64,000 bases of DNA from an uncultured Oscillospiraceae bacterium (GTDB lineage: Bacteria > Bacillota > Clostridia > Oscillospirales > Oscillospiraceae): the NCBI GenBank assembly GCA_947631395.1, contig CANRLF010000007.1, positions 1-64,000 on the forward strand, written 5' to 3'. Of the stretch, positions 8,394 through 15,543 are shown one piece after another. The notes beneath the pieces are model-generated. The model ran no database searches. It was not told where the DNA came from and worked only from the letters and a program-made list of their open reading frames with translations. Every line of letters starts with the position of its first letter. The stretch's first letter is position 1. The translations under genes were made by a program, and so were the position numbers.

Positions 8394-8402
8394 AATAATA
8401 GC

Positions 8403-8431
8403 TTGCATTCTGCATACAACTATAGTATAAT
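8403..8431 (+). promoter_or_regulatory. Promoter and possible operator of the toxin-antitoxin operon
   Basis: TTGCAT (8403-8408), a 17-base spacer and TATAAT (8426-8431) precede a strong AAAGGAGGTG ribosome site. The spacer contains a second TGCAT (8411-8415) and the 8-bp palindrome ACTATAGT (8419-8426) overlapping the -10. Such palindromes are where RelB-type antitoxins usually bind for autorepression. The operator role is inferred. Confidence 0.75.
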
Positions 8432-8455
8432 AGCAATACAAAAGGAGGTGATATT

Positions 8456-8761
8456 ATGGCAAAGACAGCGACAGTTTACGCCCGTGTGGAGCCGGAGGTC
8501 AAGGAGCGGGCCGAGGCCATCCTTGACGAGATCGGCGTCCCCGTCTCAGTCGTGATAGGTATGCTCTACCGTCAAATAATCCGCAAAAACGGCATCCCCC
8601 TGGACCTCTCCCTCCCCGTAGAGCGCCCGAAGTCCATCCACGAGATGACAAAAGAAGAATTTGACGCCGGAATGGAGCAAAGCTTCAAAGACCTCGACGC
8701 CGGTCGATACGTTACCCTCGAAGAAATGGAAGCTGAATTTAGGAGGGATTTTGGAGTATGA
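8456..8761 (+). CDS. RelB/DinJ-family antitoxin
   Basis: The product is a 101-residue protein. The N-terminal third (ATVYARVEPEVKERAEAILDEIGV, then SVVIGMLYRQIIRKNGIPLDL) is the ribbon-helix-helix dimerisation and DNA-binding module of RelB/DinJ antitoxins. The acidic C-terminal tail (about 62-101) would wrap the toxin. The stop overlaps the toxin start (ATGA, 8758-8761), the usual coupling for such pairs. Antitoxins of this class repress their own promoter alone or with the toxin; a promoter-overlapping palindrome is present upstream. Confidence 0.9.
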   Translation: MAKTATVYARVEPEVKERAEAILDEIGVPVSVVIGMLYRQIIRKNGIPLDLSLPVERPKSIHEMTKEEFDAGMEQSFKDLDAGRYVTLEEMEAEFRRDFGV

Positions 8762-9081
8762 GATACAAAATCACAGTGCTGACCTCGGCTAAAAATGAAT
8801 TGAGGCGTGTGTATTCTTATATCGCCAACAATCTTTCAAATCCGACATCAGCTGTGAAAATATACAGGCAGGCTATAAAAGAGATCCATTCCCTTGAGAC
8901 AATGCCCCTGCGCTATCCCCTGTACGACGCCGAGCCCTGGCACAGCCGGGGCGTCAGATACTTCTCCGTATCAAGCTATCTCATATTCTACTCCGTAAAC
9001 GAGGAAGCCCGCACCGTCACCGTCCACCGCGTAATATACGGCGGCCGCGACATAGCCTCCGACCTCGAAAAAGAGGACTAA
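8758..9081 (+). CDS. RelE/ParE-superfamily toxin
   Basis: The 107-residue product has the RelE/ParE layout. Its opening strand, YKITVLTSAKNELRRVYSYI, is followed by two helices with SLETMPLRYPLYDAEPWHSRGVRYFSV. It ends with strands SYLIFYSVNEEARTVTVHRVIYGGRDI, whose late Tyr-Gly-Gly-Arg-Asp motif is typical of the ParE branch. ParE toxins poison gyrase while RelE toxins cut mRNA on the ribosome; the ending favours the ParE-like branch, but this is not certain from sequence. It is translationally coupled to the RelB/DinJ antitoxin and followed by a strong terminator. Confidence 0.88.
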   Translation: MRYKITVLTSAKNELRRVYSYIANNLSNPTSAVKIYRQAIKEIHSLETMPLRYPLYDAEPWHSRGVRYFSVSSYLIFYSVNEEARTVTVHRVIYGGRDIASDLEKED

Positions 9082-9111
9082 CGCCATATCCCCCCAAACC
9101 ATATAACATCC

Positions 9112-9145
9112 AAAAGCCTCCCGTGACCCGGGAGGCTTTTTATTA
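9112..9145. terminator. Shared bidirectional terminator
   Basis: AAAAGCCTCCCG (9112-9123) pairs with CGGGAGGCTTTT (9129-9140) across a 5-base loop, with T runs on both strands. It separates the toxin gene from the convergent C39-like peptidase gene. Confidence 0.9.
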
Positions 9146-9150
9146 AAGCT

Positions 9151-9945
9151 TTATCCATCATTTATACTATACGCCCACAGATTTCTTATCTCCCCAAAAA
9201 TCTCATCATACGTCCATATCTTATTATTTGACGGTCTGTTTGGATCAAGGACCATAAAGCCCCGGTCGTCGCAGGAGGTCAGAACTATGTAATGTCCCGT
9301 CTCGGTAAAGTGTCCGGGGCCCATTATACATATGATCGGATGGCCCGCGCTCAGCTCATCGCGAATAACGGACTCCCATAAGGGCAGCTCTCTGGCCGTT
9401 AGCCCCAGCTTTTCGGCACCCTCGGAAAAAAGGAGCCACGCCGTGCCGCTTCCCGGGACGCAATAGCCCTCACGGGTGGCAAAAGCCGCGATATACCCCG
9501 GCGTCATCGCGCCGTCGCCCGTAAGTCCCATGGCCACCATGGAGAGCGCCGTGGGACCACAGCCGGTGTATCCGATCAGCCCCTCCCCGTAAAGGCAGTA
9601 CCCCCACCTGCTGTCCCATTGGGTGAAATACGGTATCGTCCCGGCTTTTATCTCCGATGACAGATCCAATCCAAAATCGTAATCCTCGATCCCTAAGTAC
9701 GCGTCCACAAACGCCGAGGCCTCCGGATTTTTATCTTCCAGCTCGTCAAGGGCCTTTCGTATCCCGTTATCGTCTGTTCCCACCGCCTTCGGCCTTTCGT
9801 AATCGTCAAAAAGCTCCTTTAACACGTCCTTTATCCCGTCCATACCTCCAAGGGAGCTTACGACTATATATGCGACCGCCACCAGGAGCAGTAATATCAG
9901 AAGCCAGTTGAACGGACTTCTCCACCTTGTCCGCGTATCTCTCAT
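9151..9945 (-). CDS. Membrane-anchored C39-like cysteine peptidase
   Basis: The product has 264 residues. One N-terminal transmembrane segment (about 14-31, WLLILLLLVAVAYIVV) is followed by a charged linker and a C39-like (papain-fold, Peptidase_C39_2) domain at about 103-264. The catalytic pattern is visible: Cys in YTGCGPTALSM, His in TETGHYIVLTS and Asp in MVLDPNRP. The domain would lie outside the membrane. Its ATG overlaps the stop of the FtsX permease gene (ATGA), so it is the last gene of the Bce-type operon. This family includes bacteriocin-leader-like and wall-peptide hydrolases. A role in degrading or sensing peptide antibiotics alongside the transporter is inference. Confidence 0.82.
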   Translation of the reverse strand: MRDTRTRWRSPFNWLLILLLLVAVAYIVVSSLGGMDGIKDVLKELFDDYERPKAVGTDDNGIRKALDELEDKNPEASAFVDAYLGIEDYDFGLDLSSEIKAGTIPYFTQWDSRWGYCLYGEGLIGYTGCGPTALSMVAMGLTGDGAMTPGYIAAFATREGYCVPGSGTAWLLFSEGAEKLGLTARELPLWESVIRDELSAGHPIICIMGPGHFTETGHYIVLTSCDDRGFMVLDPNRPSNNKIWTYDEIFGEIRNLWAYSINDG

Positions 9946-11930
9946 TTTTCCTTCCCTCCCCCGCTGACTAAGCTGTAATAGGTATTTGACGTCGCCCGGT
10001 AGACAACGGCGTACAGCCCGGCGACGAAAGCGCCTACGATAACCGTCACGCGCAAAAACAGCGGCTCATTTGACAGCTTGAAAACGAGCAGCAGCTTTTG
10101 GATAAGCGGAAACGCGAACACAAGGTGCGCCAAGGCCAGCAGCAATGGGAAGAAAAAGACAGTCAGCATCTGAGAATTGATGCTCTTTCGTATCTCGCTT
10201 CCCGTCATCCCGATTTTCCGCATCGTCTCAAACCGCGGTCTGTCCTCAAAGCCCTCCGTCAGCTGTTTGTAGTAGATGATTAGCACGGCGGCGAGAACAA
10301 AGACGATACTGAGGACGATCCCCAGGAAGAATATCCCGCCGTACATACTAAACTCGCCGCCGCCCGCGTTTTCCCTGGAGTCGCAGTTTAACCCCATAAA
10401 GCCGTATTCCCGGCTCAAATCATCTAAATATATGCGTATATCCTCGTAAAGCTCCAACTGCCCATCCGCCGGAAGGCCCGTATCAAAGTTGTACGCCCAA
10501 TTAAACGTGGCAAAAAAACTTTCTCCGAACCCCGGCATACCGGCGATAGCGCGGATCAGCTCCTCAAAGTCCGGTATGATCACCGCAACGGTGGAGTCGC
10601 TTACATCCATGCTCACACGGCCGGCATAGCAAAATCCATCCGCCTCGCCCACCACCTTCCACTCCATCCCCTTAAACCGCACAGCGTCCTCCTCAAAATC
10701 GTTCCCAAAGGTGAAAACAAGCGCCTCTCCGGGATTTAGCGCCGCTTCTGTCCCCATCTGTCCGTTGTGATCCTCAAGAGGGAAAAAGTAGAAATCCCAT
10801 ACCGCGCCGGAGCTGACGGCCTCCGCGAACCTCATGTCATAGACATTCTCCGGAGCAACACCGCGGCTGTCAAGGCCCGTCAGCACTGCGTCTTTGAACT
10901 CCGTGAGGTTTTCCTCATCAAGTACATCCGGGTCCGAAGTTACAAAATCCAGTGTCATCTCGCGCGGATAGTCCATATAGAACTCAAACCTTGTGCCATA
11001 TAGAAGGCAAGCCGTTGACGAGATCATCACAAGTACCATGGTGATAAGGATACATATCGACGCGAGCCCCACCCCGCCCCGCTTCATGCGGAAGGCCATC
11101 GACGAAACGGACACGAAATGGGCGGGCTTGTAATAATAGCTCCTGTTCCTCTGTAAAACCCGGCAAAGCAGTACTGAGCCCGCGACCATGGTGATATACG
11201 TCCCCGCGATCACCAAAAGCACCGCGATAAATGCCGCCGCCAGGAGCTTCCTTGCCGAGGGAAAGCTCGCCGTCACGGCAATAAAATACCCCAATATCAG
11301 CAGTATCGCCCCGGATATGCCCAGCACCGCGTTCGCCTTCGGGGGCCGCTCCCCGACATGCTCGCTTTGCAAAAGCGAGACCGAGGTGGAGGCGCCGATC
11401 TTCCTTTGGGTGTTCATAAGCTGAAGGACAAAAACAACTGTGTAGACAGCCGCCGTCATACCCACCGCCCTCGGCTCAATCTTTAGCCTGTAATTGCTCT
11501 CCGCCCCGATGATCCTGACCAGTCCCAGCTCAGCGAATTTTGAGCAGGCGATCCCTAAGATCACCCCCGCGCACACGGATATTACCGCGACGATAGCCGT
11601 TTCCCGGGCTATGACCTTTCCGATGTTCCCCTTGTCCATGCCGAAGATGTTATAAAGCCCGAACTCCTTCCTGCGGCTTCGCGTAAGGAAGGCGTTGGCG
11701 TAAAAAAGCACGGCGCAGGAGAACACGGCCAGCACCCACCCGCCCAAGTTGAGGGTAAACCTGATCGTCCCCACCCCTGTGATGTCGGAGATCGTGTCGG
11801 TAAAGCGCAAAAAGGAGATGATGTAGTACATCGCTATCAGCGCGACGCACATGAGGATATAAGGAAAATATATCCGCCTGTTTTTCCTGATGCCGTCGGC
11901 GGCAAGGCGTAAATAGAAGCCCCCCTTCAT
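9942..11930 (-). CDS. BceB-type FtsX-like ABC transporter permease
   Basis: The product has 662 residues when started at the ATG that overlaps the ATPase stop (ATGA at 11930-11927); reading the frame further upstream gives only out-of-frame ATPase sequence. It has about ten transmembrane segments. A large extracytoplasmic domain (about residues 310-515) lies between TM7 and TM8, the signature of BceB-like permeases that recognise peptide antibiotics such as bacitracin. FtsX signatures are present in the first half (RSRRKEFGLYNIFGMDKGNI) and in the last part (RPRFETMRKIGMTGSEIRKSI). It is expected to form a flux-sensing complex with the neighbouring ATPase and histidine kinase. Confidence 0.92.
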   Translation of the reverse strand: MKGGFYLRLAADGIRKNRRIYFPYILMCVALIAMYYIISFLRFTDTISDITGVGTIRFTLNLGGWVLAVFSCAVLFYANAFLTRSRRKEFGLYNIFGMDKGNIGKVIARETAIVAVISVCAGVILGIACSKFAELGLVRIIGAESNYRLKIEPRAVGMTAAVYTVVFVLQLMNTQRKIGASTSVSLLQSEHVGERPPKANAVLGISGAILLILGYFIAVTASFPSARKLLAAAFIAVLLVIAGTYITMVAGSVLLCRVLQRNRSYYYKPAHFVSVSSMAFRMKRGGVGLASICILITMVLVMISSTACLLYGTRFEFYMDYPREMTLDFVTSDPDVLDEENLTEFKDAVLTGLDSRGVAPENVYDMRFAEAVSSGAVWDFYFFPLEDHNGQMGTEAALNPGEALVFTFGNDFEEDAVRFKGMEWKVVGEADGFCYAGRVSMDVSDSTVAVIIPDFEELIRAIAGMPGFGESFFATFNWAYNFDTGLPADGQLELYEDIRIYLDDLSREYGFMGLNCDSRENAGGGEFSMYGGIFFLGIVLSIVFVLAAVLIIYYKQLTEGFEDRPRFETMRKIGMTGSEIRKSINSQMLTVFFFPLLLALAHLVFAFPLIQKLLLVFKLSNEPLFLRVTVIVGAFVAGLYAVVYRATSNTYYSLVSGGGKEK

Positions 11931-12691
11931 CCCCTGTTCCTCCCCGTCGTGAGCAGTACCATCGTATCTGAGATCTTCTGATAAAACTGCTCGTTTGTGG
12001 AACCCCCTCTGTAAAGCTGGTGGAACACCACGCCGTCCTTTATGAAAAGGACGCGCCCCGCGGTGCAGGCGGCGTTTATGGAGTGGGTCACCATCAGTAT
12101 CGTCTGCCCCATGCGGTTGACCTCTGAGAAAAGCCACAGCAGCTCGTCGGAGGACCTGGAGTCAAGGGCGCCTGTGGGCTCATCCGCCAAAATAAGCTTC
12201 GGCCCTGTTATCAGCGCCCGTGCCACCGCGGCCCGCTGCTTCTCGCCGCCCGACACCTCATATGGGTACTTATTCAGTAGCTTCTGTATGCCCAGCGTGG
12301 CGGCTATTGGCGCCAGCCTGTCGCGCATCTCCTTGTAGGGCCTCCCCGCCAGCACCAGTGGCAAATAAATGTTGTCGGCAAGAGTGAAGGTGTCCAGCAG
12401 GTTGAAATCCTGGAACACGAAGCCCAGATTGCTTCGGCGATAAGCGGCCATGGCGGACTCCTTTATCCTGGCCGGGTCCTTACCGTCCAAGATCACCCTG
12501 CCGCCTGTGGGCCTGTCCAACGCGGCCAGGATATTCAAAAGCGTCGTCTTGCCGGAGCCCGACTCTCCCATGATCGCCACATACTCTCCCTGTTCCACCT
12601 TAAAATTTATGTCTCTCAGGGCCTCCACCCTGTTGCCCCCGAACCGTGTGCTGTAAACCTTTCTGAGACCGGAAACCTCCAATAAGCTCAT
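11927..12691 (-). CDS. BceA-type ABC transporter ATP-binding protein
   Basis: This 254-residue ATPase has all the cassette motifs: Walker A GESGSGKTT (about 40-48), Q-loop FVFQDFN, signature VSGGEKQR, Walker B LILADEPTGALD and the switch His in MVTHS. The sequence matches the LolD/MacB/BceA class. It is the first gene of the transporter pair and has its own response-regulator-type promoter directly upstream. A strong AAAGGAGG site precedes the ATG. Confidence 0.95.
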   Translation of the reverse strand: MSLLEVSGLRKVYSTRFGGNRVEALRDINFKVEQGEYVAIMGESGSGKTTLLNILAALDRPTGGRVILDGKDPARIKESAMAAYRRSNLGFVFQDFNLLDTFTLADNIYLPLVLAGRPYKEMRDRLAPIAATLGIQKLLNKYPYEVSGGEKQRAAVARALITGPKLILADEPTGALDSRSSDELLWLFSEVNRMGQTILMVTHSINAACTAGRVLFIKDGVVFHQLYRGGSTNEQFYQKISDTMVLLTTGRNRG

Positions 12692-12720
12692 CTCAAGCCG
12701 CCTCCTTTCCTGATGGTCCC

Positions 12721-12773
12721 ATTATAATAAAAACGGGAAACGTAAAGCCATAACGAAAGCCTTACATTTCCCG
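12721..12773 (-). promoter_or_regulatory. Promoter and inverted-repeat operator of the bceAB-like genes
   Basis: On the minus strand a perfect -10 TATAAT (12726-12721) has no consensus -35 (GGCTTT at the expected place). An inverted repeat covers and precedes the -35. On the plus strand its arms are CGGGAAACGTAAAGC (12734-12748) and GCCTTACATTTCCCG (12759-12773), which match at 13 of 15 paired positions with a 10-base centre. This is the expected arrangement for activation by the upstream OmpR/BceR-type regulator. A further small palindrome, TTACA-N4-TGTAA, sits at the end of the kinase gene (12784-12797). Confidence 0.72.
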
Positions 12774-12782
12774 CGCCAAATC

Positions 12783-13790
12783 TTACATTTTTGTAAAAAG
12801 TCGACTGTCTTTCACATTATCCCGGTCAAAAGCGATATATACGGTCGTCCCTTTCCCTATCTCGGACGACGCCCCGATCTCCGCCCCGAGGTTTTCGCAA
12901 ATTCGCTTACACAGGTAAAGTCCGATACCGCTGGCCGCCTTATCCTCTCGCCCGTTCGCCCCTGTGTACCCCCGCTCAAATATACGCGGCAGGTCCTCCG
13001 GCGCGATACCTATACCCGTATCCTCAATACAGAGCGTATTGCCCCCGGTCATATAAATTTTGATACCGCCCTCGTGAGTATATTTCAACGCGTTTGACAG
13101 GACCTGCTCGATAACGAATGAAAGCCATTTTTCATCAGTCAAAACGGTCCTGTTGACCGGCTCGTAGTCCAGCCGCAGCCTACGGTCAATAAACTCCGAC
13201 GAGAATTTTGCTATCGCGTGCCTGATCATTGTATCCATATCGCACTGGCGAAATACATAGTCGCTGGACTCTGACCTCAGCCGCAGGAACGCAAGCACCA
13301 TTTCAACATACTGGCTGATTTGCAGTAGCTCCGAGGACAGCTTGTCCGCGAGGGGCGAATTATCGTTCTGAAGCGTAAGCGACATGGCTGTGATCGGCAT
13401 TTTGATCTGGTGCGCCCACACGGTGTAGTAATCCACCATCTCCCTGTACTCCTCACTCGCCCTGGCCGTTGACTCCGCCACCTCAGTTGTAATGGCCTCG
13501 ATGACCGCCTGATACCCCTTATCATCCAGGCTTTCAATGTCCGGCAGGGCCGTTACCATCGCCGCCGGTAGCTTGCTTATCTCACAAAGCCGCTTATATT
13601 TCGCCCTTGCCCGTATAAAATCTACGGCGATAAAAATAGCGGCGAGGAACAGGCTGAGCAAAACAGGATACAAAACCGCCTCAAAGGGCAGTCTGTACAA
13701 ATAGAAGCTGGCCGCGAACACCGCCGAGACCGCGAAAAAGGCTACCGCCAACAGCTTATATTTTCGAATATCCAGCAAAAATAGCCTCAT
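12783..13790 (-). CDS. BceS-type intramembrane-sensing histidine kinase
   Basis: The product has 335 residues. Two N-terminal transmembrane helices (about 11-31 and 37-57) are joined by a loop of only a few residues (YRLPFEAV), so there is no real extracellular sensor. The dimerisation/phosphoacceptor motif is YTVWAHQIKMPITAMSL (His about residue 127). The HATPase motifs follow: SNALKYTHEGG (N box), EDTGIGIAPEDLPRIFERGY (G1/F) and GIGLYLC (G2). Kinases of this class are told of antibiotic presence by their BceAB transporter. The gene overlaps the response-regulator stop by ATGA. Confidence 0.93.
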   Translation of the reverse strand: MRLFLLDIRKYKLLAVAFFAVSAVFAASFYLYRLPFEAVLYPVLLSLFLAAIFIAVDFIRARAKYKRLCEISKLPAAMVTALPDIESLDDKGYQAVIEAITTEVAESTARASEEYREMVDYYTVWAHQIKMPITAMSLTLQNDNSPLADKLSSELLQISQYVEMVLAFLRLRSESSDYVFRQCDMDTMIRHAIAKFSSEFIDRRLRLDYEPVNRTVLTDEKWLSFVIEQVLSNALKYTHEGGIKIYMTGGNTLCIEDTGIGIAPEDLPRIFERGYTGANGREDKAASGIGLYLCKRICENLGAEIGASSEIGKGTTVYIAFDRDNVKDSRLFTKM

Positions 13791-14479
13791 TGTTCGTCCC
13801 CTCTGTCACTCTCGATGATATACCCGACGCCAAATTTCGTGGAGATGAACCCGTCAAGCCCGTTTGCCTCCAGCTTTTTCCTCAGCCTCGCCACGTTGAC
13901 GGCCAGGGCGTTCTCGTCCACGAAGGACTCCGTTTTCCACAGTGCCTTCATAAGCGTCTCCCTGCTCACGGCCTTTCCCCTGTTATTCATAAGGCAATAT
14001 AGGATCAGATACTCGTTCTTGGTGAGCGCGATTTTTTTGCCGTCGTACGTCAGCGTGTCGTCGTCGGTGTTGAGTATCGCCCCCCGGTGCTCCAGGACGT
14101 GTGGGCTCAGGCCAAAATCGTATGTCCTGCGCAGGAGCGAGCGTATTTTCGCGATCAGCACATCCCAGTCAAAGGGCTTGGCGATAAAGTCGTCGGCCCC
14201 CATGTTGATGGCCATGACGATATTCATATTGTCCGAGGCGGAGGATATGAAGATAATGGGGACATTTGATATTTTGCGTATCTCCGCGCACCAATGGTAG
14301 CCGTTAAAAAACGGCAGTCCAATATCCATAAGAACGATGTGTGGCTCATACTCCCCGAATTTCTCGATCACCCTTCTGAAGTCCGTAACGATCTGACAGT
14401 CCATCCCCCACATCCGAACCTGCGCCCCTATCTCCCCGGCGATCCTCGCGTCATCCTCCACAACAAGCAACCTATACAT
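13787..14479 (-). CDS. OmpR/BceR-family response regulator
   Basis: The product has 230 residues. The receiver domain has acidic residues VEDD near the N-terminus, the phosphoacceptor Asp in HIVLMDIGLP (about 52), Ser in FISSAS and Lys in FIAKPFD. A C-terminal winged helix (about 130-225: LTKNEYLILYCLMNNRGKAVSRETLM, then VDENALAVNVARLRKKL) completes it. It likely binds the inverted repeat at 12734-12773 to switch on the transporter genes. A lipoprotein gene ends 23 bases upstream, in the same direction. Confidence 0.94.
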   Translation of the reverse strand: MYRLLVVEDDARIAGEIGAQVRMWGMDCQIVTDFRRVIEKFGEYEPHIVLMDIGLPFFNGYHWCAEIRKISNVPIIFISSASDNMNIVMAINMGADDFIAKPFDWDVLIAKIRSLLRRTYDFGLSPHVLEHRGAILNTDDDTLTYDGKKIALTKNEYLILYCLMNNRGKAVSRETLMKALWKTESFVDENALAVNVARLRKKLEANGLDGFISTKFGVGYIIESDRGDEQ

Positions 14480-14502
14480 CGCGCGCTCCTCCGTTCTGAT
14501 AT

Positions 14503-15126
14503 TTAAACAGCTATTTTTTCAACAGAGCAAGCCGACTTGAGCTGGTTATAATCATTCATGGACTTTGGAACATGAACGGTTATAACAGATGTCTCTGCCA
14601 TAAATGATATATCTCCTCTGTCCGGATCGTAAAGGAACTTATCGTCGGAGATTTTTATTCCCAGCTGAGCCGAAAGCGTTGACAGTGTTATGTCATCGCG
14701 CCTGCAATATGTTACGGTTATTCCCCTGTCAAGCTCTATCTCCTCTTCGCCGCTTGGAGTATAGTAATAAATAATATATTCCGGCAGGACCTCAATTTGA
14801 AACAGCTTGTACCCCGGAAACGCGGACGGGTCCGGCGCGTAGAAATGTGTAAGCGCCCCAAGCTCCACACCGCCCTCGGTCGCGTCCGTTGTTTCCTCAC
14901 CTGAAGCTTCCCTGATACGTAATACCATCTCGTCTAAAGAATTGAAAATACAAGGCAGCGTTTCAACATCCTCTGATAGCTCGTCATCCCGCGCGGTCTT
15001 ATTAATCCCGCTGTCATCTCCGTGAACGTCAGCAGTATTATCGCCCGCCTCCCGCTGCCGCGAACAGCCGGAAATCAAACCCGTCAAAAGTATAAGGACA
15101 AGTAAAAAATAATATATTTTTTTCAT
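14503..15126 (-). CDS. Lipoprotein of unknown function (Bce-type locus)
   Basis: This 207-residue protein has a lipoprotein signal, KKIYYFLLVLILLTGLISGC, with the lipobox Cys at residue 21. An acidic, Asp-rich stretch (about 25-52) follows, then a globular domain of about 145 residues with YKLFQIEVLPEYIIYYYTP and a C-terminal FMAETSVITVHVPKSMNDY. I do not recognise the domain. Its place as the first gene upstream of the response regulator suggests it serves the same peptide-stress system, perhaps as a surface sensor or antibiotic-binding partner. That is inference. Confidence 0.75.
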   Translation of the reverse strand: MKKIYYFLLVLILLTGLISGCSRQREAGDNTADVHGDDSGINKTARDDELSEDVETLPCIFNSLDEMVLRIREASGEETTDATEGGVELGALTHFYAPDPSAFPGYKLFQIEVLPEYIIYYYTPSGEEEIELDRGITVTYCRRDDITLSTLSAQLGIKISDDKFLYDPDRGDISFMAETSVITVHVPKSMNDYNQLKSACSVEKIAV

Positions 15127-15197
15127 AAATTACACCCCTGAACCTTAGTAAAAGCATCTCTCAACTGCGTGATTTGGCCGCTTCAAAAATACCGCGT

Positions 15198-15230
15198 CGG
15201 GGGCCTCCCGCGTCGGGCGGCCCCCGTTTT
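15198..15230. terminator. GC-rich hairpin between the LysM gene and the Bce-type locus
   Basis: CGGGGGCC (15198-15205) pairs with GGCCCCCG (15219-15226). The plus strand continues into six T residues, and the minus strand reaches a TATTTTT tract about 10 bases on. It lies just after the LysM gene stop in minus orientation and probably ends that transcript. Confidence 0.6.
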
Positions 15231-15482
15231 TTACAGGAAAACGATATTGACCCTGTCCCGGCGGGTAAAAACCGACGACTCCGGGACCTGGTAGTAGGCG
15301 GCCGGGTGGACGGGGGCGCTGTGAGAGGGCAAGTTCAGGACCCCCACCGGGACCGTCACAACCTGGCCCTCATAAAAGGGCGTCACGTTCTCCCGCATAA
15401 GCGCCGCGGGGGTCACGTTGAACTTCTCGCTGACCGACCGGGCGCTCTCGCCTTTTTGCGCTATATAGGTGTGCACGGTCAT
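15231..15482 (-). CDS. Small LysM-domain protein
   Basis: The 83-residue product is mostly one LysM motif. HTYIAQKGESARSVSEKFNV and AALMRENVTPFYEGQVVTVP cover the usual 45 residues, followed by a Pro/Ala tail. There is no signal peptide, so it may act inside a spore or assembly structure or simply bind glycan after release; small intracellular LysM proteins occur in spore-forming Clostridia. I chose the second ATG because GGAG lies just upstream; an ATG nine bases earlier (15491) is possible. A short inverted repeat, GACGC-N5-GCGTC, precedes it. It follows the GH13 gene by about 60 bases and may be cotranscribed. Confidence 0.65.
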   Translation of the reverse strand: MTVHTYIAQKGESARSVSEKFNVTPAALMRENVTPFYEGQVVTVPVGVLNLPSHSAPVHPAAYYQVPESSVFTRRDRVNIVFL

Positions 15483-15543
15483 CGACTCCATCGTTTGACG
15501 CTCAAAGCGTCTATCACAGTCTATGCCGCGCCCGGGCCGTGGG

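Noticed and set aside
11931..12137. N-terminal extension of the FtsX permease frame
   Set aside because: The extension is out-of-frame ATPase sequence. The ATG at 11930 overlaps the ATPase stop and begins a normal first membrane segment.
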